This document shows positions 1 through 11,558 of a DNA stretch of 64,000 nt, piece after piece. A model generated the notes under the pieces. The model saw only the letters and a list, made by a program, of their open reading frames with translations, was not told the DNA's origin and ran no database searches. The stretch covers positions 100,277,355 through 100,341,354 of the forward strand of contig CM043943.1 in NCBI GenBank assembly GCA_014529385.2, in the 5' to 3' direction. The stretch comes from Adiantum capillus-veneris (taxonomy: Eukaryota; Streptophyta; Polypodiopsida; Polypodiales; Pteridaceae). Every line of letters starts with the position of its first letter. Position 1 is the first letter of the stretch. Position numbers and translations under genes: made by a program.

Positions 1-1870
1 CAATGAGCAAATATTGCGAGCTGATAATGTGATGCCAAATTTGAGAGAGGAAGCAAGAAAGATGTTGCAAAACTTGGGAGTGGATTACAATTCCATTCAT
101 CCTTGTCCTAAGGAATCCATTCTTTTCAGAGGGGAATACATAGACATGGAGAAGTGCTTGAAATGTGATTCGGAGAGATATTGAGTAGATCTCCACGGAC
201 AAAAAGTTCCACATAAGAAGTTGTTGCAACACTTTCCTCTGCTGTCTCGCATCAAACATTTCTTTGAATGCAAGTCCATGGTTGCCTAGCATCATGGCAC
301 GAGGAGAATGAACGGTGTGCTACGGATCCTTGCAGATTGCACGGCATAGAAGCAGATAGATGACACATGGCCGAATTTTTCCAGGGAAGCTCAAAATTTG
401 CACCTCGACGTGGCTATGGATGGCGTAAATCCATTTGGTCAGGTCGACATCTTACACTGTGTATGGCCAGTTTCCATTGTCAACTACAACATTCCCTTGT
501 GGTTGACTACCACGAAGAAGCACCTGTTTCTAAGCTTGATTGTGCCAAGTGGTATAAAGTGAAGAATATGGATTTATATCTTTGTCCACTAAGAGCTACA
601 ACAATTGTGGATTGGCACAGAAGTGTTGGAAATGAGTCGACACACAAGTTGAAGCAATGCTTTGATCAGAGGTATTCTGATGTGGACCATGCATGACTAT
701 CCTAGACTAACAAAATGCTTAGGTGATGTATACTCAAACTCACATTAGGAAAAGTTTGGACTCAAAAATGGGCCTTGTAAGAATTGTTGATGTGGCATAG
801 CTTTCAAAAAGTGGGGATCGATAAATTTTTTGCAAATAAGATCCAAACTTGTCGGAGGTTGGATATTTAGAATCTACTCTTCAAATGCTATCTATTGATA
901 TATAGCATGCATGTATCGGACATTGCCTTCATGTAGATCTAGAAAAAGGTGATATTAGATTACCGTAATGGTAACAAAACCTGGCTGATTGAAACAAAAT
1001 GGCATAACTTTCATAGAAGTCATCCAAAATTTTCGAACCTTGGCTCTTTAGAATCCATTTTTCAAGAACTTTCCAATGATAGGTCATATCATGGGGTTCT
1101 AAGCGGATATTCAGAGGGGTCTATTGGGTTGCTTTCTTTTGTACAACTTTGATGATGTGGCACTCTTAAAAGGCCCAAAAATGAGTTCAAATTTTTCCTA
1201 ATGAACACTATAAACCTTTGTTTTTCTCATGTGGATTTTTTTCATGTGTATACATGTAGGGCTCCAGACAAGTGGATACAGAGCATGTGTCACATGTAGC
1301 CCTAGACTTAATGCATCTCAGGCACCCTCACTCAAGAAGAAAATCAAAGGTCATCAAGTGCATCTTCTAGAGGATCATGAGTTATGCAATGATTTTTTGG
1401 TAAGAGAACCGCCAAGGATTTTTGCTTGAGAATGGTTAGAGTAGAAGCATATGTGTGATGACGGTTTGCCCCCAGGGATGAAGAGATTATCTCTATGGTA
1501 TGAGTCACCATATTAGCCCAGACTCATGATAAATTACTTGCTCAATTCAATGCACATATTCAAGAATGTGGATAATCTACTGTGGGACCATCTCCTCGAC
1601 AAGAAAGATACTTTGGGAGCCAGAATTGACATTAGAAATGTGAATCGTATGGAACAATAATGGCCGCAAACAGCACCCGTTGGATCAATAAAACTCCCTA
1701 AAGCACCATGGATTTTGACAAGAGGCCAGGAATGCAAAGTAAAAGAGATCTCTCGATCCATGCATACGTCCACTGGTGTAATGCATTTTCTCCAAACATG
1801 TTTCACTAAAGAAGGAAAGATTACTAGTTTGAAGTCACACGATTGACGTAAAATGTGCTAGATATATTTG
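1..1870 (+). pseudogene. TNP2-like CACTA transposase, 5' and core part, degraded
   Basis: Translated in pieces, this gives the TNP2 family order: a Cys-pair segment (KCLKCDSERY, near 150-182), a DGVNPFG-type segment (near 415-440), MHDYP (near 690), CVTCSPRLNA (near 1288-1315) and MHIFKNV (near 1550). The family is the catalytic transposase of CACTA elements, which acts on the terminal inverted repeats in the nucleus. An in-frame TGA follows SERY at about 182, and more stops and shifts follow. An intron lies between about 720 and 1258, with acceptor context TACATGTAG. It is about 450 bp longer than the matching intron of copy B (48716-48803). Certain as a TNP2 relic; exact exon limits are not certain. 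Confidence 0.8.
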
Positions 1871-1948
1871 AAGTGAAATAGACCATAGTGGGAATTGTGT
1901 AGCATATTCGTGTGTGGATTTAATACTATTGCTAGACTTATTCTGCAG

Positions 1949-2700
1949 TTTATTTTACCAGTGGCCATTGAGGGTTGTTTGTCCCCTAGCATCCGTACCA
2001 CAATCTACAAATTCGCGAAGTTGGTGCAATGGATCTCCAAAAAGGAGATCCATGTAGGCTCCATACCATCCGCCAAACCAAATGCTGTGAAGATTGTTTG
2101 CATGTTTGAGAAACACTTTTCTAGTACCATGCTAACCATTCAAGTGCATCTTCTTGTTCACATAGTTGATGAGGTGGAATTAGCAGACACAATGCATTCC
2201 ATATGGATGTTATTTTTAGAACGTTTCATGAAAACGCTCAAGGGATATGTGCCTCAAAAGGCACATCCAAAGGGTAGCATGGCAGTGGGTTGGCTGGTAT
2301 CAGAGTCCCTAGTTTACATTAGAGAGTGGCTATACGTATTTGATTGTGATTGAGATACACGTTGGTGCACCATAGATGATGAACACATATTTGGGATTGT
2401 GATGTGAAATCTTAGTGTTGAAAAGAAAATGATGGAAGATCTAGAGGCTAAGATCAATCAATTTTGCATGCTTCACAATCTAGTGAGGCAAAAGTGGATT
2501 TCACAGTACGAGTATACAAATCAAGAGCGACAAAAGGCACGAATTGGGTGGAGACAGGGAAGACGACCACTGATGCATTATCTGGTGGGTCTTGAGAGCC
2601 TACCAACATTCATGAGCTTAAGATGGTCGCACAACTAGTTGAAAAGTGCACAACAGTGCGGCGAATAAGTGACTAAGGAGATGAGGAGTGGGAGTACTCG
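1949..2700 (+). pseudogene. TNP2 C-terminal exon with DUF4218-like domain, degraded
   Basis: A splice acceptor (TTCTGCAG) precedes an exon reading FILPVAIEGCLS, the same start as the matching exon in copies A and B. It continues through LVHIVDEVE and KTLKGYV, characteristic of the DUF4218 region found at the C-terminal side of plant CACTA transposases. In-frame stops occur near 2351 and 2406, and the reading frame resumes to about 2638. The role of DUF4218 is not known; it travels with TNP2. Confidence 0.82.
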
Positions 2701-2790
2701 TGGAGTTCCAGCCCCAATGTATGTTTGCAATGTACGACTCGTGTCTTTCGAGATGTTTGAAGGACCACTCATAATTTTTGTTTGTTGCAG

Positions 2791-3735
2791 TATAAGTCAT
2801 ACACAGCAGCATGGTCTCCATCTGCTTCAAAGCGATCAACACGCTCCGAGAGTTTGGTGTTGACTAAACAATCTACACACTCCTCTAGGCACCAACGCTC
2901 TAGTGGTGGCGGCAATTGCTGTAGAGGACCCGCCGTTGATGCTTCCACACCACCTTGTAGTCGTCAAAGTTCCTTACCTTTTGCTTCTTTGCCTATCCCC
3001 ACACTAGCCATGGCATTTCCCTTTACTCAAGGTTTTGCACGGCTATCGATCGTTCCTGGCTACACAACACTCGATTCTCCTCCAAGAGTCACCCCACTTG
3101 ACACTCATTGCTTTGAGGCGCAAACTCCAGTGGAGACACCTATCATCTGTACCCCCATAGAGACGCCACTCGAGACCCATGCGGAGATGCCTGTAGGGCA
3201 ACGACACCAAGGTTCACGCGTCACAGGCAAGAGGGCTTGCCGTACTCAATTGACAGCAGCGGCAGCATCTTCTTGGATGACAACAACAAGAAGGGGATCT
3301 CACACATGCGCGGCTTTTGCTCTTAGGTGTTTTGACACTACATACTAAACATCTGGAGTGAAATGTAAAATGAATTAAAAGATAAAGCCATAAGCATGCT
3401 GCATGACGAGTTTCCTATGTCAAATCGAGATGAGTGCGTCAATGAAGACCTGATGAAGGTGCGGATACGCAAGTGCTATAAGCAGAAGCTCTCTAAAGTG
3501 CAAAAAGAAATAAAGCATGGGTAGAATAGGCCAGATTGGCTAGCCAATCTGGCTAAATAAGATTGGTAGCCAAATAAGATTGGTAGAATACAAAGCAAGG
3601 AGCACATGAGAATTTTGACAAGTGGAAGCAACAAAAGGAGACATCCATAGTGGAAGTAGAGATAGGGAGCTCGCACCGCTTGGGGAATGACCCTCTTGAT
3701 GGGTGTCTATATGCGTCGCTAAATTGGGAATTGCA
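2791..3735 (+). pseudogene. TNPA-like second CACTA gene fused to a DUF4216 exon start, degraded
   Basis: After the acceptor TTGTTGCAG the reading YKSYTAAW matches the start of the DUF4216 exon of copies A and B. It then jumps directly into the serine/proline-rich part of the TNPA-like gene (SSRHQRSSGGG near 2890, TPLD and ETPLET repeats near 3100-3170). The loss of the sequence between them indicates a deletion. Past 3300 the homology continues in other frames (EDLMKVRIRKC near 3440, then the NRPDWLA region near 3525). TNPA-type proteins bind subterminal repeats of CACTA elements. The 3' end is interrupted by the LTR at 3746. Confidence 0.75.
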
Positions 3736-4186
3736 GCATTGCTATTGTTTAGTGTGGAGCATGATTTACCCCTTGTAGTAATCTTGTATTAAAAACACAC
3801 ATTTGTAAGGCCCCCATTATGAGGAGAAGACACCATGCATGAAAAAAAATCACTCGCGGAATACCAAAATTTTCATAGCCAGTCTCGATCTTTGCTCAAG
3901 AGTTGCTTCGCCGGAATATTATGGCCATACCGCGGCCGGAAAATGGTCGAAAAATGGCCAATTTTTTGGCACGTGGCCGGTAGTCAATGTGTGGTGGCCA
4001 ATGCCCGAAAGTCAATGGTCCGTGGCCTGTGGCCGAATTTAATGGCCGGTGGCCGAATTCAAAGGCGGACTTGTATTTTCAAGGGCGGCCACACATGGGT
4101 GGATTGGAGACTCCAATTTGTACTTTTCTAGACAAGGGCTGCTACACACAGCTGCCCTGTCATGAGAGAGGGCATCCCTTTTGGCC

Positions 4187-4193
4187 TATAAAA
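4187..4193 (+). promoter_or_regulatory. TATA box in Copia-A LTR
   Basis: TATAAAA in the context GGCCTATAAAAGGAG, conserved at the same LTR position in the solo LTR (43126-43132). It is the likely core promoter of the element. Confidence 0.7.
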
Positions 4194-4387
4194 GGAGTCC
4201 ATTTCTATGCACATTTAGGAGTGTTAAGTTGATTCAACAAGGTGGGTATGAGGTGGTGAGAGTGAAGCAAGGCAGGAGATCTATTAAGGGTATAATACCT
4301 TTGTAACGTACTTCTTGTTTGAAGTACTAAAGCTATTGAGCGGCTGCTTTCCCGTGGATGTATCCCACATTGGGTGAACCACGTATA

Positions 4388-4391
<4 letters not shown>

Positions 4392-4446
<55 letters not shown>
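4392..4446. repeat. (CT)n microsatellite in LTR
   Basis: Uninterrupted CT dinucleotides over about 55 bases. The solo LTR has a shorter CT run at the same place (near 43338-43360), so the length varies between LTR copies. Confidence 0.95.
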
Positions 4447-4451
<5 letters not shown>

Positions 4452-4533
4452 CTCTCATGTGTGACAATTTGTCTCTCTCCATCAAGTAAGCTACTCAAAT
4501 ATCTATTTAGCCTACGTCATATTTTCTAACAAC

Positions 4534-4545
4534 TGGTATCGGAGC
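4534..4545 (+). other. Primer binding site of Copia-A (initiator Met tRNA)
   Basis: TGGTATCGGAGC lies two bases after the LTR end. It differs at one position from TGGTATCAGAGC, the complement of the plant initiator Met tRNA 3' end used by most Copia elements. Confidence 0.85.
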
Positions 4546-4604
4546 AAGGTTTGCTCGTATCTAAAGTGTCTCAAGGAAAGGATTCATTGAATTGAGTGGG
4601 AGTA

Positions 4605-7240
4605 ATGGTGGACGAAGGGAAGCTCAAGATCGATAAGTTCAACGACAAGAACTACCAACACTAGAAGATGCAGATTGAAGACTATCTCTACCAAAAGGAC
4701 CTTTTTTTTCCACTAGGCGGTCTTGCAAAGAAGCTCGCAATAATGGAAAATGAAGCATGGATTGTCCTTGACCGTAAGACATTAGGAACAATCCGGCTAA
4801 GCTTGGCTTCAATGGTGGCCTTCAATGTTTCGGAGATGAAGACCATGGAGGACTTGATGAAGTCACTTGACGGCATCTACGAGAAACCATCGACATCCAG
4901 TAAGATATTTCTCATGAAGCGCTTGTTCAATCTAAAGATGGCAGAGAATGGTTCAGTTGCAAAACAGTTAAATGACTTTAACACCAACATAAGTCAACTT
5001 TGATTAGTGAAAATCAATTTCGATGACAAAGTGCGAGCTCTCCTTATACTATCGTCTTTATAGGATAATTGGGATAGCTGTGAGTAATTCTATCTCTAGC
5101 ACAAATACTCTTGAGTTTGATGATGTTTTGGGTGTTCTCCTAAGTGATGAAATGCAAAGAAGAAGTGCACGAGAATCATCAAGTGATGCACTTCCAATGA
5201 AAGAAAAGGAAGGCCTAAGGAGAGGTTCAAAAACCAAAAGGGTCGTGATCGCTCAAGGCAGAGCAAAGCACGCACAAAATCAGTTCTTGAATGTTGGAAC
5301 TAGTGCAAGAAGGATTGCTGGTCCAAGAAGAAGAAGGAGTCGGAGTCTCAAGACAACAAGAAACCATTAGAGGCCAATGTGGCAGGTAAAGTAGAGAAAG
5401 ATGCTCTAATTCTCTCATTAGACAATGTGTCTAGTTCCTGGATAGTAGATTCCACGGCTTCATTGCATGAGACACCACACAAGCAACATTTCCAAGATTA
5501 CACCAAAGGAAATTATGAAGCTTGTGAAATTGTCGACAAAGTTAAAGTTTGTGTCAAAATTGCTAAGAGAAATGAATGGAAGCTTAAAGATGTTAGACAT
5601 GTTCCTTCTCTCACAAAAATTCGATATGTACATGACAATTGGACGATGAAGGTCACAACATTGCATTCGGAAACAAGTGTTGGAATATCTCAAAGGGATC
5701 TTTGGTAGTTTCCAAAGGAGAAAATGTCGGTACACTTTACTTGTGTACTATTAGCATGCAGCCTTCAACTTGTGCAACATTTATAGAAGTTGATAGTGCG
5801 GTGTGGCATTATCGGCTTGGGCATATGAGTTCCAAAGGAATATAAATCCTTCAATCAAAGAAGCTTCTACCAGGTTTAAAAGAAGTGGACTTAGAGTTCT
5901 TTGAACATTGTGTTTATGGTAAAGAAAAGAGGGTAAAATTCATAAAAGCAAGAAATGAAAGAAAAAACAAAAAACTTGAACTAGTTTATTTTGATTTTTG
6001 GGGTCCTACAAGTACATCATCCCTTGGTGGCTCATTGTTCTATGTAATATTTATAGACGATGCAACTAGAAAAACATGGGTTTATGTCATGAAGAATAAA
6101 TCCGATGTGTTTTTCATATTTCAAAGGTGAAAATACTTTGTGGAGAATGAAGTAGGTACCAAGGTTAAATGCCTCAGGTCCGACAATAGAGGCGAATATT
6201 GCATCCAAACTTTTGAAAGCTTTTATGCTAGCAATGGCATTCGTAGACAAAGGACAACCCCAAGGACACCTCCACAAAATGGAATTTCCAAAAGGATGAA
6301 CAAAAAAATCATGGAGCAAGCACAAAATGTGGCTACATGCAGGCTTATCGCTTGAGCTTTGGACAAAAGCAGTAAGTATGTTTGTGTATTTGATCAACCG
6401 GTCACCCTCAACGGCATTGGATGGGGGAGTTCCAAAGGAGGCATGGACATGTAAACCGGTGAATTATTCATTTCTTAATTTGTTTAGGTGTGAGGCTTTT
6501 ATGCACATAGATAGAAGCCTAAGATCAAAGCTAGATGCAAAGTCCAAAAAGTGTTTCTTCATTGGCTATGGAGGAGGTGACTTTGGGTATCGCCTATGGA
6601 ATTCTGAAGATGGTAAAATATTTCAAATAAGGGATGTAATTTTCAATGTACAAAAAAAGAAAAAGGTGCTGAGTACATGGAGCTTGAGGACGGTGAAGAC
6701 TCAAGGAATCCAAACGGTGACAACGTACAACAACTTAAACAAATTTAAGAGCCTCAACCTATTCCCCAAAGATCTACAAGAGCAAGTGGATCTCCAAAAA
6801 GGTTTATTCCTTCCTTCAACCATCTCTTGATCTCATATTCTAGAGATCCAAAATCATACAAGGAATCTATGCAACACAAATCCAAAGAAGAATGGATAAA
6901 GAGCATGCAAGTGGAGATGGACTCATTACATCGCAACCAAACATGGGAGTTGATTGATTTGACTAAAGGTAAGCGGAGAAGGCGACAAGAAAAGGTACAA
7001 GGTGAGGCTTGTTATAAAAGGGTTTTCTCAAAAGAAAGGTATTGACTTCAATGAGCAAATGAGCTTAATTAGGCTTGTCTTAAGCCTTGTCGCTGCTCAA
7101 TATTACTCCTCACATTCGTTGAGTGAAATTTGCAAAACAGGCTTGGAATATTTTGGGGATGGTCTTTATGCAAGTCACAATGAGGCAAAAATTGCAGTCA
7201 CGCTTAAAAAAATAGATGGAGTTAAAGATTATGCATGAGG
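4605..7240 (+). pseudogene. Copia-A gag-pol, degraded and truncated in RT
   Basis: The ATG at 4605 begins gag (KLKIDKFNDKNY, then a stop near 4662). A UBN2-type gag region follows (LMKSLDGIYEKPSTS, near 4855-4890). The protease region reads WIVDSTASLHETP at about 5439, where the usual DSGAS has become DSTAS. The pre-integrase motif is WHYRLGHMSSKGI at about 5805. Integrase core pieces are FWGPTSTSSLGG (near 5995), the SDNRGEY region (near 6180) and PRTPPQNG (near 6265). RT begins near 6880 (EEWIKSMQVEMDSL) and reaches the KGFSQKKGIDF segment near 7020. There are stops or shifts between nearly every block. Homology breaks at about 7100-7240, where Copia-B gag starts; the RT palm, RNase H and 3' LTR are lost. 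Confidence 0.85.
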
Positions 7241-7308
7241 ACGATGATTTGGACACTTCCCTTGTTCGTGTCAAGGATATCAATGAGCAACTTATTTGTG
7301 CAGGTGAA

Positions 7309-7440
7309 GTCATTTCAGACAATTCCCTTGTGCAAACTGTTCTTGATGCCTTGTCAGATTCTTACCAGACCAAAGTCATTTTAGACAGTTCCCTTGTGCA
7401 GAGTATTCTTGATGCCTTGTCAGATTCTTACCAGACTTTT
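7309..7440 (+). repeat. 66-bp in-frame tandem duplication in Copia-B gag
   Basis: GTCATTTCAGAC at 7309 recurs as GTCATTTTAGAC at 7375. Both copies encode a 22-residue segment ending DALSDSYQT. The two copies differ at a few bases, so the duplication is not very recent. Confidence 0.9.
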
Positions 7441-9790
7441 GCTAGTACTTGGAGACTTATGACCCAAGGAAATCTTGAAGTTTTCAAGTTTGATGCATTG
7501 TGCTTATTGTTGTTGCAAGAGTCAGATTAAAAAAAAAAGGACTAGATAGCATGCAATTGAACATGCTTTTATTGTTGCTCAAAAAAAGGTGGTAACAACA
7601 ATGGAGCCACTTCTTATGGTTCTTCTACGGGAGAATCACATATTCCTAATGCTTGTGCTGCCAAAAATCTATTTGGAAATTTTGGTGATAAGGGCAAAAA
7701 GAAGATGCATTGCCATTTTTGTAAAGCTAATGATCACTTGATCAAGCAGTGTCCTAAGTTGAAGGCCAAAGAATTCAAGAAGAAACAGGTTGGTGTTGGT
7801 TCCACTACAAATGCAGCTATTGTTGAATCTTCTGTGAAAGGAGACTGTGATGCCGATGTTGATGCAGAATGGGCTTTTAGTGCAGAGTGCGCTTATAACC
7901 CTAATGTCCATGATGCATGTATATCAGTTGTTGCTATAGATTCACATGTGTGGTATTTGACAGTGGTGCTACAAAGCACATTACCTCACATTGTGATTTG
8001 TTCACCTCTCTTGAGTCGGTCCCTCATTGGAATTCAATTACTTGTGACAACAATGCCTCTTATCCGTTTCAGGGAGTTGGAAAGATTGTGCTTACTACTG
8101 CAAATGGAAGTTCTTTCACACTTGTTGATACACTTATGCACCTGGGATCAAGAAGAAACTTTTGTTTGTATCTGCACTTGCTAGACTTGGTCTTGTAGTC
8201 AAATTTGTCGCTGACAGATATACAGTACATGATCGCAATTTTGGTGTTGAAATTATTGTATCTGGCAATTTAGTTGTGGGCTGTATAAGCTCACTTTGTA
8301 TGATAAGTGTGGGCAAAATTTTTCAAATGCAGTTGTGGCTTCAATGGCTATTTCAAATGTAAAACTTTGTCATGCATGTTTTGGACATCTAAATTTTACT
8401 AGTTTGCTGTGTTTAGAGAAATCTGATAAGGTTTCTTTTTTTCCGCCTGTTGAAGAACCTATCAAACATGTGAAGGCTGTATTTTGGGTAAGATGCAGCG
8501 TTCAAACTTTCCAAAGGATGGTTCAATTAGGGCAACATGCAGGTTGAGCTTGTGCATAGTGATAATTGTGGACCCATGCAAAGTCTATCCTTGGGCAGTT
8601 ACCTTTACTTTGTGACTTTCATTGATGATTACTCTAGGCTTGCATGGATATTTCCGCTTAAAGAAAAGTCCAAAGTATTTATGTACTTCAAATAATTTTT
8701 GGCGATGGTTGAAAATGTCTCAAAATGTACTATGGGCACCCTCCGTCCCGATTGAGGGGAGGAGTATCTCATGAATTTAATAAATTTTTGGCTAGTTGTG
8801 AGATAAAACACCAATGTACAGTGCCTTATACACCTCAACAAAATGGTGTTGCTGAGACGAAAAACAAGTCACTTACGGAAATGGCTCGATGTATGGTCAA
8901 AAGTGAAGCTTTTCCACATTTGTTTTGGCTTGAGGCCATCATGTGTGCCACTTATGTACTAGGTGTCCTACAAAAGCTTTGCAATCTATTACTCCATATG
9001 AAGCATGGCATGATATAAAGCCTTTTATTGAGAACATGCGTGTTTTTGGTTGTTTGGCATATGCTTTGGTGCCACAAACATGGGACAAAAAATTGGATGA
9101 TAAGGTTGTCAAATGGATTTTTGTTGGTTATAATGCTGAAAGAAAAGGCTACAGGTTGTATCATCTGCAAAAAAAGCATACCTTGGTCTCACGGGATGTT
9201 GTGTTTGTGGAAGATTATGTTCAACCCTTGTTGTCATGTACTAGAGATAGTAATATAAGCTTATAGGAAATTTATGACACTTTGTTGCCTCCTTTCAATG
9301 GTGAAAGGTTAAATGTAAACTCCAATGAGGCAAATGTACAACCTATGGGGGTCTTTTGATAAAGCACATAATTGAGAAAATTGGATGGCGGCCATGCAAT
9401 CAGAATATGATGCACTTATAGAAAATGACACATGGAGTTTATGTGATTTGCCTCCTGGCAAAAAAACCATTTCTATGAAGTGGGTTTACAAGTTGAAATG
9501 CAATCCGGATGGTGAGATTGATCGCCACCATCAGGATCGAGTTATTTCAAAAGGGTATGCATAGCAAAAAGGCATAGATTATGAAGAGACTTTTTCTCCC
9601 ACTTGTCATATGACTACTGTGCGTTTTCTATGTGCATTGGCAGCTCATTTTGGTTGGGATGTACATCAATCCCACATTGTTACTGCTTTCTTGAATCTTG
9701 ATATATTTGAGGAAGTTTATGTAACGTAGTCTCACGGTTTTGTCAAGAAAGGACAAGAGGATAAAGTGTGCAGATGTAAGAAATCTTTGT

Positions 9791-10255
9791 CATTAGGAAG
9801 AGGATGGGGTGAAGGAGGACCTCTTTATTTTCCATGAGCTTATGGAGGTGATTAACATATTGAGAAATAGGTATACGCCATGTGTGCAAGAATGGTGGGT
9901 GTGTGGGAGATGTGTAAGAGTGGTCAAAGGATGTGCTTTTCCTCCCAAAAATAAGGTGGAGGGGTTTATGATTTTTGGCCTTTTATAACTCCTACATATG
10001 ATCTCTGATTTGAGAGGAGATCATAATTCTACAATCTACACGTCGCGCTCTTTCCGTAGATATACTACATGATATGGTTTTATCTGCTAGATTTTAAATT
10101 CCATTTTGGGGGGAAACTTTGAATTCAAATAAACTAGCCGTTTTGCCTGTTTGAATTCAAAAGTTGTCCTTTGATTACTTTCTTAATATAAAAGGTTTGA
10201 CTTCCTTAAACTGCCAAATAAAAAGGACCTCCTAAACCCCATTCTCTTCCTAATG
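9791..10255. mobile_element. MITE-like inverted-repeat element inside Copia-B RT
   Basis: The left end CATTAGGAAGAGGATGGGGT and right end (ending CTCTTCCTAATG) form inverted repeats of about 30 bp, with few mismatches out to AGGACCT. Removing the element rejoins AAATCTTTGT to ATGGGTTGAAG, which restores the Copia RT reading KSLYGLK. Flanks are compatible with a 3-bp target duplication TGT (9788-9790 and 10254-10256) if the element ends at 10253. No coding capacity is seen. The CA start and possible 3-bp duplication would fit a CACTA-derived MITE, but the superfamily is not settled. Confidence 0.85.
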
Positions 10256-10636
10256 TATGGGTTGAAGCAATCTCCTCGTGCTTGGTATGAGAAGGCTGAC
10301 ACTCATTTTGTCAAACAAGGCTTTGGTAACAGTCCAATCAAAAGCATATTGTATGTAAAGCATGAGGGTGATGTACTTCTCATTGTGGTTCTTTATGTGG
10401 ATGATTTGATGATCACTAGACCAAATGAGAGACATATTGTTGAATTTAAGGTGAATGCTACTTTCAAGATGAAAGATTTGGAGCTGTTGCATCATTTCTT
10501 GGGTATACAATTTAAGCAGTGTGATTGTGGTATTTCCTTGTGTCAGAAAAGCTACATAGAGACATTGCTATGTAAGTTTGGACTCAAGGATTGCAAACCT
10601 ATTGCCACTCCCATGGAAACAAGTTCTTGTTGTTGT

Positions 10637-11505
10637 TGTTTTCTTGATTTCTTGTTGTTTTCTTTTTCGTCTCTAATCCAGCATATATATATATCTAATC
10701 TCATCTCCTTAACCAAACCTATCTCTCTCACTCTTAGTAATTCATCCTCTCTACAAATTTTAGGTTCTCTGTGCTACAGGTACATCTCTCCCCGCAGTAT
10801 CCTTATTGCCTACGGGCAAGAATAGGGCTTGGGAGGGAAACTCTCTTCTCTTCTCTTCCCTTCTCTTCTCTCATATCTACATTTTACATATACTAGAGTT
10901 ATCCTAGATGAATAATCCACATGATGATAATTTCTATCGCTTTCACTTGTACAATCTATTAGAATTAACTTATGGACTAGCCGTAAAATACACTTTCAAC
11001 GACATATAGTGTTTCTCTTTGGCTTAGAAAGGCTCAATGAATTACTTCTATCACCGGATCTCATTATACTACCTCTCATAGACTATCTTGCTATGAACCA
11101 AGAGGATTTGTACACACAATTAATCACAATCACTAGACAAAAAATATATATTATAATAAGTACAAAACTACAATTCCAAAGAACAATCCGTAGCCTATTT
11201 GGTCAGCCAAGATTGAATGTCATTAACTCATCTATTAACCCTTTCATATTACCCATGATACAATATGACCATAGCCTTGATGTTTTCATCTTTGTGTTGT
11301 TTTGTCACTCTCTTTTGTGTTCTTTCTTTGTGTGTGTGAGTGCAAGAGAGAAAAAGTGGGACTTCTTTGATTGCAATTCCTTCCAAACCCTAGTCTTCAT
11401 GGCATCTATGGTTTAACTCCGTCATATAGTTTTTTGGAGTTATCTCACAAACTCTCACAGCTATAAGCCCGGTGCTTTCCTGGCAAGATCGCAAATTTGC
11501 CGACA
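10637..11505 (+). repeat. Truncated 5' LTR of Gypsy element
   Basis: Aligns with 18581-19484 of the 3' LTR with few differences, apart from a short deletion of the segment seen at about 19036-19065. It ends GACA, followed by the primer site. The first part of the LTR (matching 17493-18580) is absent. The breakpoint lies in a run of TTG repeats next to Copia-B RT. Confidence 0.9.
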
Positions 11506-11511
11506 TATTTT

Positions 11512-11529
11512 TGGTGAACTCGATGTGAA
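11512..11529 (+). other. Putative Gypsy primer binding site
   Basis: TGGTGAACTCGATGTGAA begins six bases after the LTR end and starts with TGG, as expected for pairing with a tRNA CCA end. It is not the initiator Met site; the cognate tRNA was not identified. Confidence 0.5.
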
Positions 11530-11558
11530 ACTGCCAGGGTGAGAATTTGTGGGTAACC

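Larger units (their letters stand above)
1..3745 (+). mobile_element. Decayed CACTA (En/Spm) transposon copy
   Basis: This stretch matches the minus-strand CACTA copies at 36300-42307 and 46011-51081, in the same exon order: TNP2 amino half, TNP2 core, DUF4218-like part, then TNPA-like gene. Stops and frameshifts are scattered throughout, so it is the oldest of the CACTA copies here. The window starts inside it, so its 5' terminus is not visible. The 3' side is cut by the Copia-A LTR that begins at 3746. No CACTACAAGAGG terminus was found in it. Confidence 0.85.
3746..4531 (+). repeat. 5' LTR of Copia-A
   Basis: The segment starts TGTTTAGTG and ends TTCTAACA, and is followed directly by an initiator-Met primer site. 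It aligns along its whole length with the solo LTR at 42641-43447, which fixes both ends. It carries GGCC-rich short repeats (3960-4060), a TATA box, and a CT microsatellite near the 3' end. It inserted into the TNPA-like gene of the older CACTA copy. The 3' partner LTR of this element is missing. Confidence 0.9.
7241..10622 (+). pseudogene. Copia-B gag-pol, degraded, interrupted by a MITE
   Basis: A second Copia element of a different lineage. Gag is recognised by LVQTVLDALSDSYQTF-type sequence (7320-7450), with a zinc knuckle CHFCKANDHLIKQC at 7711-7752. Protease motif FDSGATKHIT is at about 7951-7990. The pre-integrase region is CHACFGHLNF (near 8370). Integrase pieces are VHSDNCGPMQ (near 8551), FIDDYSRLAW (near 8620) and TPQQNGVAE (near 8830). 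RT runs from WMAAMQSEYDALIEN (near 9385) to KSL at 9790 and resumes at YGLKQSPRAWY (10256). The YVDD motif reads LYVDDLMI (near 10393). The sequence stops after KDCKPIATPMET at about 10620, fused to the Gypsy LTR. Both LTRs and RNase H are absent. Confidence 0.85.
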
